DNA of 64,000 nucleotides from Halobaculum sp. MBLA0147 (GCF_041361345.1 NZ_JBGKAD010000001.1:248001-312000), one strand, 5' to 3'. Counted from the first letter of the stretch, positions 38,207 through 47,512 are shown. Notes: generated by a model from the sequence alone, not told the origin. Numbers and translations are program-made.

Positions 38207-39871
38207 ATGTCCGAGACAGTCACCGAGACGGGGCAGTCGGAGTTGGTGGACAGACTCGCCGGTCACGAGGCGGTCGACGCGGCGACCGTCCGCGCCGCGA
38301 CAGTCACGGGTGGTGACTCCCGGACGGTCACACAGACGGTCCAAACGGAGATCGTCGCGAACGAGGCGTCCGAACGAGTCCGAGTCCCACGCTCCGAGTA
38401 CGAGGCGTGGACTCGCGAGCGCGTCCCTCGTGGCGACCGCTACGACCACCCGCCGGAAGACCGCACCGAGACGACGGTCCCGTTCGTCGAGACGGGTCGC
38501 CCGGTCGAGACGTGTCCGGACTGCGACGGCGCCGGAGAACGATCCTGTCGTACCTGCTCGGGGCGGGGGACGGTCGACTGCCGGACCTGCGACGGCACCA
38601 GACGCGTGTCGTGTGACGCCTGTGACGGCACGGGGATGGACTGGGACGAGGGTCCCTGCTGGGAGTGTTCCGGTAACGGCGACGTGGAGTGTGAGGCGTG
38701 TTACGACGGCACCGAGAGCTGTCGGAGCTGTCACGGCAGTGGCACCGCCACGTGCGGCACCTGTTCCGGCGAGGGCCAGACCGTCACCGCAGTCGCGGGG
38801 ACGGTCACCTACACACCTCGGGAGACGACGACCAGTGACCCGTCGGGGTTCCCGCGCGAGCGGTTGGACGTGACTCCCCGAACGGGTGAACGCGTCGGCC
38901 ACGCGGTCGACGACTCGCCGCCGGCCGGTGACGGCGACGGACGGGTCGTCCGGACGCTGACGGACCGGTACGAGTTCCCGGCGACGTGGGTGCGGTACGA
39001 ACTCGAGGATCGGTCGTTCGCCTCCGGCGTCGTCGACGGCGACCTCCGACTGGGTGAGTACCCACACTCGGACCGTGCGATCGACGAGGCGCTGTCGACT
39101 GCCGTCGACGAGGGGGTGTTCACCTACACGCCCGCGGCCGACGGTGACTGGGGCGGACTGGGACGAGTCGTTCGTGGGACGCTGTCGGCGCTGGCGGGCG
39201 TGGCGGTGGTGACGGTCGCCGCGCTCGTGTTCACCTTCCTCGCGGACGCGCTCCCCGGCGGTGTCGTCGTCAGCAACGCGGTACTGCTCGGGGGAACCGG
39301 GATCGTCGCCGGACTGTTCGGTCGGCGAGTCGTTCGTCGGTACGCGAACGGATCACCGGCCGCCTCGTGGCTCGACCTCGCCGTGCCACTCGCCGGAACC
39401 GTGGCGGTCCTCGCCGCGCTCGGACTCGGCGCGGTGGGGCCGTACGCGGGGGTGGTACTCGCCGGACTCCTCACCGTCTCGTGGACGGAGTACACCACCC
39501 GGCGGCTCTCGTACGAGGCCGACCGCGCCGCGTTCCTCGTCGACACCTGCGAGACGTTCCTCGCCGACGGCCCGGCGGCCGTCGACCGCGCAGACGTGCT
39601 CGAACGACTCTCGGCGTGGCGCGCGACGACCCCAGAACGGCCACGTCGTCTCGCGACCGTCGTCGGTGTCGTCGGCGTCGGTGGTGGGTCGGTGATCGCG
39701 ACTGCGACACTCGTCGTCGGGTCACTGGGTGCGCTGGGCGACGAGCCGAACAGAGCGGTGATCGAACCGCTCGCGCGGATCGGCGGGCCCGCGTTGGCGC
39801 TCGCGGTGCCGGGTCTCTGCTGGCTCGCGCTCCTGTTCGGGACGCGACTCGTCGACGTTCGACCCTCGTGA
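38207..39871 (+). CDS. DnaJ-type CxxC-repeat protein with membrane-embedded C-terminus
   Basis: A 554-aa protein. Residues about 95-185 contain a run of CxxC pairs in the CxxCxGxG-like manner of DnaJ (CPDCDGAGERSC, CRTCSGRG, CRTCDGTRRVSC, CDACDGTG, CWECSGNG, CEACYDG, CRSCHGSG, CGTCSGEG), enough for about four zinc ions. There is no J domain. Residues about 320-440 and 470-550 contain several hydrophobic helices. A membrane-tethered folding or quality-control role is possible but unproven. The start at 38207 gives a typical acidic N-terminus. Confidence 0.8.
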   Translation: MSETVTETGQSELVDRLAGHEAVDAATVRAATVTGGDSRTVTQTVQTEIVANEASERVRVPRSEYEAWTRERVPRGDRYDHPPEDRTETTVPFVETGRPVETCPDCDGAGERSCRTCSGRGTVDCRTCDGTRRVSCDACDGTGMDWDEGPCWECSGNGDVECEACYDGTESCRSCHGSGTATCGTCSGEGQTVTAVAGTVTYTPRETTTSDPSGFPRERLDVTPRTGERVGHAVDDSPPAGDGDGRVVRTLTDRYEFPATWVRYELEDRSFASGVVDGDLRLGEYPHSDRAIDEALSTAVDEGVFTYTPAADGDWGGLGRVVRGTLSALAGVAVVTVAALVFTFLADALPGGVVVSNAVLLGGTGIVAGLFGRRVVRRYANGSPAASWLDLAVPLAGTVAVLAALGLGAVGPYAGVVLAGLLTVSWTEYTTRRLSYEADRAAFLVDTCETFLADGPAAVDRADVLERLSAWRATTPERPRRLATVVGVVGVGGGSVIATATLVVGSLGALGDEPNRAVIEPLARIGGPALALAVPGLCWLALLFGTRLVDVRPS

Positions 39872-39878
39872 CACCGGA

Positions 39879-40571
39879 TCACGAGTTCCCGTCCTCGACA
39901 GACGGACTCTGCTCGACGACCGCCGCGACGAGTTTCGCCTCCGCCTTCTGGAGGTGTTCGCCGACGGTGGTCGGCGCACAGTCCAGTCGTGTCGCGAGGT
40001 CTCGGTGGGTCGTCTCTCGTGGGTGGTCGTAGTACCCCGCGTCGACTGCGGCGAGGAGTGCCTCCCGCTGTCGGTCGCTCAACACCTCCAACAGCCCCGT
40101 CTCCGGCACCGGCGCCGAGCCGACGCTCTCGACGGTCACGTCCACTCCCGGCGGTGCGGCGTCGACCGCCGACTGGAGTGCGCTCGACTGCCCGAGTAAC
40201 ACGCCGCGCGTCTCGAACTCGCGGTAGATCGCGGGCTTTCGCACCAACAGCCCCGCACGTGCCGTGACGACGAGGAACGTCCGGAAGAACGGGAGTGTGT
40301 CCGCCGCGGCCGTCACCAGCACACAGCGGCGCTCGCCCCCGTCCGTCGAGACCGCGACGTCGCTGACGCCGTCCGTCGCTCTCGCCGCCGCCGCGAACTG
40401 TGTCGCGTCACCGTCGACTTCGTAGAGCACCGTCGCGGCGTCGTTGGCCGCGAAGTTCCAGTCGTGGACCACCACCGCCGCGATCGCCGCCGAGTCGGCC
40501 ACCGTGACGTAGAACTGCGGGAGGGCCTCGCGCGGGAGCGACGCGGACAACTCGAGGCGTGTCAGCGACAT
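39879..40571 (-). CDS. HTH-10 (bacterio-opsin activator-type) regulator
   Basis: A 230-aa haloarchaeal regulator. A sensor-like N-terminal alpha-beta domain is followed by the C-terminal HTH-10 (LSDRQREALLAAVDAGYYDHPRETTHRDLATRLDCAPTTVGEHLQKAE). The TTTATGA box on the minus strand near 40606-40612 favours the ATG at 40571 over the one at 40607. It is divergent from the amidohydrolase and may control it. Confidence 0.88.
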   Translation of the reverse strand: MSLTRLELSASLPREALPQFYVTVADSAAIAAVVVHDWNFAANDAATVLYEVDGDATQFAAAARATDGVSDVAVSTDGGERRCVLVTAAADTLPFFRTFLVVTARAGLLVRKPAIYREFETRGVLLGQSSALQSAVDAAPPGVDVTVESVGSAPVPETGLLEVLSDRQREALLAAVDAGYYDHPRETTHRDLATRLDCAPTTVGEHLQKAEAKLVAAVVEQSPSVEDGNS

Positions 40572-40664
40572 CTGTCTCTTCGTCTCGACGTTCCTCGGTG
40601 CCGTCATAAACCCCCCGAGGATACCCGGCAGAACGACCACCAGTCGACACACCGTACCGGGAGT

Positions 40665-42137
40665 GTGAACGGACACGCCGACATCGTGATCCACGACGCC
40701 CTCGTCGTGACGGTCGACGACCAGAACAGACTGTTCCGGAACGGGACGGTCGTCGTCGCGGACGACACGATCACCGCCGTCCGAGAGACACGACCGGCCG
40801 ATCGGCGAGCCGACGCCGGTCACGTGATCGACGGGGACGGGAGACTCGTGATGCCGGGGCTCGTGAACGCCCACACCCACCTGGAGATGACGCCGTTCTT
40901 CGGGGCGTTCGGAGACATGCAACCCGCCGAGATGGCGACACAGATGACGGCCGTCTTCGACGCACTCTGGACCGGAGAACTGGACTACCTCGCCGAGGCC
41001 GGCGCGGCGTTGGCCGCGGTCAACTTCCTACGTGGCGGCGTGACGACCGTGAACTCGATGGACGCGCGACCGCGAGCCTGTGTCGACGCCTACGCCGAGA
41101 CGGGGCTGCGTGGGTTCTTCGGGCCGGGTCTCTCCGACCTCTTCTGGGACCACCCGGTCGCGGAACAGGTCGAGCGGTTCCGATCGTTCGTCGCCGACTA
41201 CCACGAGTCGTACGACGGCCGCATCCGAGCGACGCTGTGTCCCCACGACGACTGGTCGGTCTCCCGCGAGTTGTGGGAACGCTGCGGTGACCTCGCCGCG
41301 GAGTACCCCGAGTTGCCGGTTCACACTCACCTGCTGGAGTTGGAGTACAGCGACGTGATCGCTCGCTCGAACGGCGGAGCGGACTCGCTTGCACTGCTCG
41401 AGGACGTGGGACTTCTCGACGATCGACTCGTCGGCGCACACTACCTGACGGCCGAGGACGCGGACGTCGACCGCACCGCGGAAGCCGGTGCCTCGGTCGT
41501 TCACTGTCCGTCCGTCTTCTGTCACTGGAATCCAGACTCCGACGTGCAGTGGACGCCAGTCCCCGAACTGCGCGACGCCGGTGTCGACGTGGGGCTCGGG
41601 ATCGACGACCACTACTGGCACGACTCCTACGACATGTTCGGGGAGGCCAGACAGGCTCGCCTCGCGGCCAACCTGAAACGGAGTGCGAACCAGTACGACT
41701 CCGTCGAGTTGCTCCGGATGCTCACGATCGAGGGGGCCCGTGCGCTCGGTGTGGGCGACGAGATCGGCAGTCTCGAACCCGGGAAGCGGGCAGATTTGGT
41801 CGTCCTCGAGTGGGACGTGCCGAAGTTCACTCCGCCGACGAACGTCTCCGCACAGTTGGTCGGCAACGCGGGTCCGGGCGACGTAGAGACCGTCGTCGTC
41901 GACGGGCGAGTCCTGCTCGATCGGGGAACGTACCGAACCGTCGACCCGGGCGTCGTCCAGTCCCGTGTCGAGAGTGCGCTCGACCGGTTCGAGCGCGAGT
42001 CCGACTGGACGTTCTCGTTGACTGGCAGCGATCCACCGAGTCGGACCGAAGTGGCGAAGCAGCTCCCGAAACGTGGTCCGGCACGGATGCTGAGTCGGAT
42101 CGCCCTCCAGTCCGCGAAGGACACCGTGTTCCGGTGA
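40665..42137 (+). CDS. Amidohydrolase-superfamily enzyme (deaminase/chlorohydrolase-like)
   Basis: A 490-aa metal-dependent hydrolase. Metal ligands are in PGLVNAHTHLEM, VHTHLLELE, VGAHYLTAED and GLGIDDHYWHDSYDMF. The barrel ends with GSLEPGKRADLVVLEWD and a composite beta-sandwich. Family members deaminate nucleosides or hydrolyse cyclic amides and N-halogenated rings; the substrate here is unknown. The GTG at 40665 is the best start. Confidence 0.9.
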   Translation: MNGHADIVIHDALVVTVDDQNRLFRNGTVVVADDTITAVRETRPADRRADAGHVIDGDGRLVMPGLVNAHTHLEMTPFFGAFGDMQPAEMATQMTAVFDALWTGELDYLAEAGAALAAVNFLRGGVTTVNSMDARPRACVDAYAETGLRGFFGPGLSDLFWDHPVAEQVERFRSFVADYHESYDGRIRATLCPHDDWSVSRELWERCGDLAAEYPELPVHTHLLELEYSDVIARSNGGADSLALLEDVGLLDDRLVGAHYLTAEDADVDRTAEAGASVVHCPSVFCHWNPDSDVQWTPVPELRDAGVDVGLGIDDHYWHDSYDMFGEARQARLAANLKRSANQYDSVELLRMLTIEGARALGVGDEIGSLEPGKRADLVVLEWDVPKFTPPTNVSAQLVGNAGPGDVETVVVDGRVLLDRGTYRTVDPGVVQSRVESALDRFERESDWTFSLTGSDPPSRTEVAKQLPKRGPARMLSRIALQSAKDTVFR

Positions 42138-42195
42138 TCGGTGGCGGACGACACCGCCGAACACGGCGTCGTCGGGGGTGTTGGGAGTCGGTAGA

Positions 42196-42256
42196 GTCGA
42201 GCGGTGTGAGCGTCCGGTGGGGTCGAGTCGGTGTGAGTATCCGGTGGAGTCGGCGG
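42196..42256. repeat. Imperfect 26-bp tandem repeat in a convergent gap
   Basis: GTCGAG(C/T)CGGTGTGAG ... TCCGGTGG-type units at 42196 and 42222, then a partial third. It lies between the convergent stops of the amidohydrolase (42137) and the GH97 gene (42285). Confidence 0.65.
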
Positions 42257-42284
42257 ACCCGGTACCGGTGTGGAGACGCCAGTC

Positions 42285-45062
42285 TCAGGCGGGGCGAATC
42301 CGCATCGCCGTCCCACCGCCGGCCGCCAGCGAGAGCGTCCGCGTCTCGCCGGCCGCGACGGAGACCGTCGAGATGGCCACCTCCTCCGGGTCGGTGTCGA
42401 CGTCCGTTCCGGGTGCGTCCGTGTACTCCGTGGCCGTCCACCCGTTCGCGCGCGCCGAGAGGAAGTCGAACGAGACAGTCACGTCGCGGGCGGTCTCGTC
42501 GGTCATCGCGCCGAGGAACCACTCGTCGCCGCTGCGGCGTGCGACGACGAGGTAGTCGCCGATGGCGGCGTCGACCACCCGCGTCTCGTCCCAGTCGACC
42601 GGGACGGTCTCGACGAAGTCGAACGCCGGCACCGTGTCGTAGTTCTCGCGGCTCGGGTCGACGTTCTCGAAGGCGGGCGCGACCGGCGAACCGGCACCGG
42701 CCTCGCTCACGCCGAGCGCGTCGAAGTTGAACCCACCCACGTCGTCGGCACCCAACTTCACCGCGACCGTGTTGTCGCCCGCCTGGAGGTCGACGGAGAC
42801 GGTGTACACGTCCCAGTCGTCCCAGTAGTCGGTGAACGGCGGGGTGATCGTCTGCTCGGTCCCGTCGACGACGAGTGTCGCCTCGCCCGAGCCGAAGTCG
42901 GAGACGGCCTGCCGGTTCTGCTCGGCGTCGGCCGCGTACCGCAGGTGGAGGTCGTAGGTGCCGGCGCTGGGTACGTCCGTCACCGTGAACGTCGCCGTCG
43001 CGCCGTCCGGCTCTCGGTTCGGGTCGATCGGGACGTAGTGACCGCCGTAGGCGTCGCGCCACTGGTCGGCCGTGATCAGGCCGTCGAGACGCGCCGACTG
43101 TGCCTGGACGAACTCCCCGACGCCGACGGTCTCGTCGACGTACGCCTCGATCCGGTCGGCCGCCATCTGGAGGCCGGCGAGGTACGCTGGGTACATCGCC
43201 AACTGTTTCGCGACCGTCGTCTCGATCTGTGCGGGGTCGTCGTCGCCGAACGTCACGTCGAAGATCCCCGGCTGGTAGCTCGTCGGCCCGGCGAGCATCC
43301 GCGTGAACGGGAGCGTCACGTGGTGGTCCCGCCCCACGTCCGCGCCGAGTTCGCCGAAGCCGTCGTACTCCTGTGCCTTCACGACCTCGCGGGCGGCGAC
43401 GTTCGGGTACGTGCGGATCTCCCCCGTCGGGACGATCCCCTCGTGGATCTCCAGCAGTTGCCGGTTCGCGGCCGCCTCCCGCATCACCAGTCTGTGGTGG
43501 TTCACCGCCCGCTGACAGTGGTGGGTGTGACTCGCCGCCGCGCCGTCGCCGTCGAACCCGAGGCCGGGGTCCTTGACGTAGCCGTTCTTGATCGAGCGAA
43601 TCCCCTCGCTCTCGTAGCCCGCGAACACGTCCGCCGTCTGGATCTCGTCCTCGTAGGTGACGACGTTGCCCGCCGTCTCGTTGTGGATCGTCAACTCGAC
43701 CGGGTTCGGGAGGCTCGCGCCGTAGTCGGTGACGGTCTGGACGTCGAAGTCTGGGTACGAGTCGGTCACGCCCATCTCGAAGCCGGTGCCGTCGCCCGGG
43801 TACGTCGCCCACCCACGGTTCCACCCCTCGACGAGCACGCTGTCGACGGCGTTCTCGCTCGCGAACCGCATGTACCGCTCCGTCCGCTCCGTCCGGGCAC
43901 CGTGTACGTACTTCGCGGGGTCGTTCCCGGCGTTCGCGACCTCGGTGTCGGACTTGTACTCCCAGTTCGCGGACCCGGCGATCATCAGCCACCAGACGCC
44001 GACGTACTTCCGCGGGGTCACCCACGAGGTGTCGACGCTGCCGTCGGGGGTCGTCGGGAACACCGACTCGTCGAGCGGGTCCGCCAACAGCGGGATCAAC
44101 TGTGACTCCACCAACTCCCCGGGTGTCGATCCCACCTGGATCGTCCGCCACGGCGTCTGGTGTGGCGCGGTCGCCTTCACCGAGGAGCCGTCCGGCAAGG
44201 GAGCGAGTTCGGCGGCCAACTCGTGCCCGCCGGTGTCGGACTTGGCCGCCAGCGACAGCTTCGCGTAGTCGTCCAGGTTCGACTCGTGGACGCTCAGGTA
44301 CGTCCCGTCGTCGGCACGGACCGTCAACGGCGTGTGTGCGCCCCGCCGCACGTAGTTGTCGTTCGGACGCGTGGTCGAGCCGCCCGCCGGAATGTCACTC
44401 AGCCGCGACTCCGTGTACTCCTGTTCGAACCGCGGGTTCACCCACTCGTTCTCGATCCACCAACTCGTGTAGTCTCCCGCGAAGTTGAACTCCGTCGTCT
44501 CCGACTCGATCGTGAACGAGCCGAAGTCGTCGTCGAACACCACCCGGAACCCGAGGCCGTCGTCGAACACGCGCACCTCCAAGTTCGCGGACCGGCCGGG
44601 ACTCGTCGTCTCTTCCAGTCCGATCCGCAGCGACTCGTACGGCTCCGACACCGTGTCGTAGGCACCCCACTGCGGGGTCCACGTCTCCGTCGCGCTCGTC
44701 CGTTCGGTCCCCGTGACGGTCACGTCCGGCCCCGCGGAACCGATGCCGGTCCCGAACGTCGCCTGCCCGTCGAAGGTGAACCCGATCGGGGAGGGTTCGA
44801 GGTACGTCGTCCCCTCGTATGCCACCTCGTACGTCGGGACGCCGGAGGACACGTCCACCGTCACCTCGATGGAGCCGTCGGGCGAGGTGACGCTCTGTAC
44901 GTCGCCGCTGTCCCCCGTGGTCACCTGTGCCGCGACCTCCTCGGGCACCGTCAGCGAGTACGCGCTCGCCGCCGCGAGCCCCGCGAGGCCCCGCAACAGC
45001 CCTCGTCGGCCGACCGTTCGCCCGGTGCCGTCGCCGCCGTGATCGTCCTCTGTCTCTCGCAT
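42285..45062 (-). CDS. Secreted glycoside hydrolase family 97 enzyme with inserted carbohydrate-binding-like domain
   Basis: A 925-aa protein. The Tat signal GRRGLLRGLAGLAAAS is at about 17-32. The GH97 N-terminal beta-sandwich (about 50-330) is followed by a TIM barrel with KYVGVWWLMIAGSANWEY, VLVEGWNRGWATYPGD and IHNETAGNVVTYEDEI. A CBM6/35-like module sits about 660-760 (YDLHLRYAADAEQNRQA ... AGDNTVAVKLGADDVGGFNFDALGV), inserted before the C-terminal sandwich. GH97 enzymes are alpha-glucosidases or alpha-galactosidases; this one acts outside the cell. The minus-strand box GATTTATACG near 45087-45097 is its TATA. The start gives a complete Tat signal. Confidence 0.92.
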   Translation of the reverse strand: MRETEDDHGGDGTGRTVGRRGLLRGLAGLAAASAYSLTVPEEVAAQVTTGDSGDVQSVTSPDGSIEVTVDVSSGVPTYEVAYEGTTYLEPSPIGFTFDGQATFGTGIGSAGPDVTVTGTERTSATETWTPQWGAYDTVSEPYESLRIGLEETTSPGRSANLEVRVFDDGLGFRVVFDDDFGSFTIESETTEFNFAGDYTSWWIENEWVNPRFEQEYTESRLSDIPAGGSTTRPNDNYVRRGAHTPLTVRADDGTYLSVHESNLDDYAKLSLAAKSDTGGHELAAELAPLPDGSSVKATAPHQTPWRTIQVGSTPGELVESQLIPLLADPLDESVFPTTPDGSVDTSWVTPRKYVGVWWLMIAGSANWEYKSDTEVANAGNDPAKYVHGARTERTERYMRFASENAVDSVLVEGWNRGWATYPGDGTGFEMGVTDSYPDFDVQTVTDYGASLPNPVELTIHNETAGNVVTYEDEIQTADVFAGYESEGIRSIKNGYVKDPGLGFDGDGAAASHTHHCQRAVNHHRLVMREAAANRQLLEIHEGIVPTGEIRTYPNVAAREVVKAQEYDGFGELGADVGRDHHVTLPFTRMLAGPTSYQPGIFDVTFGDDDPAQIETTVAKQLAMYPAYLAGLQMAADRIEAYVDETVGVGEFVQAQSARLDGLITADQWRDAYGGHYVPIDPNREPDGATATFTVTDVPSAGTYDLHLRYAADAEQNRQAVSDFGSGEATLVVDGTEQTITPPFTDYWDDWDVYTVSVDLQAGDNTVAVKLGADDVGGFNFDALGVSEAGAGSPVAPAFENVDPSRENYDTVPAFDFVETVPVDWDETRVVDAAIGDYLVVARRSGDEWFLGAMTDETARDVTVSFDFLSARANGWTATEYTDAPGTDVDTDPEEVAISTVSVAAGETRTLSLAAGGGTAMRIRPA

Positions 45063-45246
45063 CCGTCTCTCGTGGTACTCTCGCTAGCGTATAAATCTTA
45101 GTCACGTCCGAGTTCGGTTCGAGAGCGGTGCGAGTATTCGGTCTCGGTGGTGACGTGGCTCTCCCCGGTCGGGTGTCGTGTAGGTCGTCCTGTGGAGTGT
45201 CGTACGGCGTGTCGGCGTGGGCTCCGTGGTGGGACCCCGGGCGGAG

Positions 45247-45735
45247 TCACGCGAGGAGTGTTCCGACGGCAGCGACGGCGGCGGCGACGTGGAGGAGGCC
45301 GAGGACGACGCCGACGGCGGTCGTCACGCCCGGGATCGAGGGGGCGACGACGATCACCGGGAGCATCGACGCGACGAGGACGACCACGGAGAGACGGAGG
45401 AACGCCCAGTCGGGGCGGCGGAGGGACCGCACCGCCAGTCCGTAGACGACCGTCGCGCCCACGCTCGCCGCGACCCCGGAGCCGACCAGCGCGGGCCACG
45501 ACGTGGGTGCGACGCCGTCGAGCGGGACCACCAGGCCGGCGACGAGTCGTACGAGGACGAGCGCGGCGACTACCGCGACCGCGGTCAGCGCGCCGCGGCG
45601 CGCGAGCCACCGCCACTCGGCTCGCGCGGTCGTGGTCGGGTCTCGGCGGTCCGTCGGTCTCTCTGCGCCGGTGTCGCCTCCGGTCGTCTGCGCGCCCGTC
45701 CCACCCGCCGTCGTCTCGTGTTCGGTGCTGGCCAT
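45247..45735 (-). CDS. Four-helix membrane protein (possibly DUF6069-like)
   Basis: A 162-aa protein. A Thr/Gly-rich cytosolic-looking N-terminus of ~45 residues is followed by four hydrophobic segments with short loops (ALTAVAVVAALVLVRLVAG, WPALVGSGVAASVGATVVYG, and so on). The layout resembles DUF6069 proteins, but I cannot confirm this. Function unknown. Start ATG at 45735. Confidence 0.6.
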   Translation of the reverse strand: MASTEHETTAGGTGAQTTGGDTGAERPTDRRDPTTTARAEWRWLARRGALTAVAVVAALVLVRLVAGLVVPLDGVAPTSWPALVGSGVAASVGATVVYGLAVRSLRRPDWAFLRLSVVVLVASMLPVIVVAPSIPGVTTAVGVVLGLLHVAAAVAAVGTLLA

Positions 45736-45873
45736 CTCACCTCGTAATACGTTTCCACACCACATAAATCGGTGCGGTAGTGGGGTGTGGTGTGTGTTGG
45801 TGGGTGGTGGTCGTCGTGGTGAGTGGCGCCAGTGTCGCTGGTGGTCACTCGGTGGTGGAACTCTCGTCGCCGC

Positions 45874-46041
45874 TCACTCGGCCGCGGCACTCCCCTCGTC
45901 GCGTCGCGCCAAGACGATCCCGGCGACGAAACAGACGATGCCGAGCCCGATCAGGCCGACGCGCAGCGGTGTCTGCCGGACGAGGATGCCGGCTACGAGC
46001 AGGACGCCGAACGCCGCGTGGAGCACTGCTGTCTGGTTCAC
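45874..46041 (-). CDS. Small two-helix membrane protein
   Basis: A 55-aa protein with a GTG start at 46041. Two hydrophobic segments (LHAAFGVLLVAGILV and VGLIGLGIVCFVAGIVLA) flank a short basic loop (RQTPLR); the C-terminus is EGSAAAE. No family recognised. It is the last gene with core-like composition before the island. Confidence 0.5.
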   Translation of the reverse strand: MNQTAVLHAAFGVLLVAGILVRQTPLRVGLIGLGIVCFVAGIVLARRDEGSAAAE

Positions 46042-46199
46042 ACCCGTGTGTGGTGGTGCGATTACAAGAGGGGTGTGATCGTCGTGTGGGTTGGGTGGAG
46101 GATAGGCTTCGGTGTGTGGCGTCAGTGCGGTCCCGTCTCTGCAAGAGCGAACAGGGTCCTGTATCGGCGTTGGACGCGACGTGATTGAGTCCGTGTGGG

Positions 46200-46409
46200 A
46201 GTTGCTGGACCTCGTTGCCGCGGTGGAGCAGTGGCCGTGGGAGGAACTCGTCGTCGAACACCCGCCGGTCGCCTTGGCGTCGATGCCGCCCCGCATCCCG
46301 ACGTAGTAGCGCGTGGCGTGGTCAAAGGCCTGTGACGTGTGGCCGTGGCCGTGGCATTACGCAGGTTGTCCCAGAGGCGTTCGCGTTGGTCGGTGATTTG
46401 GATCCGCAT
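46200..46409 (-). pseudogene. Frameshifted remnant of a small haloarchaeal gene
   Basis: From an ATG at 46409 the minus strand reads MRIQITDQRERLWDNLRNA. After a +1 shift near 46330 it continues QAFDHATRYYVGMRGG. The two pieces together look like the start of a small accessory DNA-binding-type protein common in haloarchaea. No frame continues past ~46240 without further shifts. The flank 46042-46199 holds no gene. Confidence 0.35.
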
Positions 46410-46447
46410 GGACCGATGTGTGGAGGCAGTGACTGTAAACGAGCCGA

Positions 46448-46614
46448 CTCGTTGCACAACCCCACCGGCTCACCGTGCCTGAGTGGGGAACTGGAACAGT
46501 CGATCGAGGGTTGATCGACCGTGATCGGGCCGGCGCGGCGGGGAAGACGAGCGTCGGCCCGAGGTGATCGACGTCTCGTTGCACAACCCCCTCGGATGCT
46601 CGTTGTGCAACGAG
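46448..46614. repeat. Direct copy plus 13-bp inverted repeat of a GTTGCACAAC motif
   Basis: CTCGTTGCACAACCCC occurs at 46448-46463 and again at 46575-46590. The second copy forms a perfect 13-bp inverted repeat with GTTGTGCAACGAG at 46602-46614 across a 14-nt loop. These look like ends of a lost element or protein-binding sites. The rest of 46410-46858 has no supported gene; its last part should be the CRISPR leader. Confidence 0.8.
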
Positions 46615-46858
46615 AGGGGAGCCGTTCTCGACGGCGTGCGACCCCGTGGGGGCGGTCGCACGGAACCCGGGTTCGACGGGGTTTCTCAGCTCTCCGAGTG
46701 TCCGGCTGGTTCGCACCGATCTATCAGTCTTACCGACGCCAGCGACGGCTCCGTCAACGCCAGCGACCGTTCCATCGGTCTCCGTCGACCCCGGGGGGTT
46801 TGGGGGGTGATTGAGGGTCGACGGAAACACTAAGTGCTAAGCGGCAGGTACAGACGCT

Positions 46859-46879
46859 CATGGCCTTGGAAGGGCCATG
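46859..46879 (+). promoter_or_regulatory. Hairpin abutting the first CRISPR repeat (leader end)
   Basis: CATGGCC (46859-46865) and GGCCATG (46873-46879) can pair over a 7-nt loop, ending one base before the first repeat. The leader is assigned to this side because repeats end in GTTGAAGC, the 5' handle in haloarchaeal crRNAs. Confidence 0.55.
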
Positions 46880-47512
46880 GTTCCAGATGAACCCGTTGTG
46901 GGGTTGAAGCCGGCGCGACACCGGCCCGGAGCACGATCAGATCGGTGTTCCAGATGAACCCGTTGTGGGGTTGAAGCCGGTGGGACGACGGCTCGCGCTC
47001 GCGTGCGACTTCGGTTCCAGATGAACCCGTTGTGGGGTTGAAGCGCGCGTCTCTTGCACTGCGTCGAGTCGTGTCACGAGGTTCCAGATGAACCCGTTGT
47101 GGGGTTGAAGCCGTCTCGACGGACGCGATCCGACTCCGACGAGTCGTTCCAGATGAACCCGTTGTGGGGTTGAAGCTCGGAGCCGTAGTTGTCGTCGAAC
47201 TGGGGGAAGACGGTTCCAGATGAACCCGTTGTGGGGTTGAAGCCTGGGCCTCGAGGCGATCGTCGTCGGAGGCCTCGGTCTGTTCCAGATGAACCCGTTG
47301 TGGGGTTGAAGCAGTCGATCCGTCCTTGCCCAGGATACGAACACGGGTTCCAGATGAACCCGTTGTGGGGTTGAAGCGGCTGGTACTCACCGATCCCGAC
47401 CGGGGTGTCCGCGAGTTCCAGATGAACCCGTTGTGGGGTTGAAGCCCTCGACCGTGGCCGACGCGCCACTGTCGGGTGCTCGTTCCAGATGAACCCGTTG
47501 TGGGGTTGAAGC
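46880..47512 (+). CRISPR. CRISPR array, 10 repeats of 31 nt and 9 spacers
   Basis: Repeats start at 46880, 46947, 47014, 47081, 47146, 47213, 47282, 47347, 47415 and 47482. Each begins GTTCCAGATGAACCCG and ends TTGTGGGGTTGAAGC, and all ten read identically, including the last. Spacers are 36, 36, 36, 34, 36, 38, 34, 37 and 36 nt and are all different. The repeat resembles haloarchaeal subtype I-B repeats but is one base longer (CCCGTTGTGGGG where relatives have CCCTTGTGGGG). The GTTGAAGC end sets transcription left to right. No cas gene lies in the window, so processing must rely on genes elsewhere. Confidence 0.97.

Noticed and set aside
46083-46096. Possible attachment-site copy of the tRNA-Val 3' end (TGGGTTGGG)
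   Set aside because: Only nine bases match, which is not above chance in this sequence.
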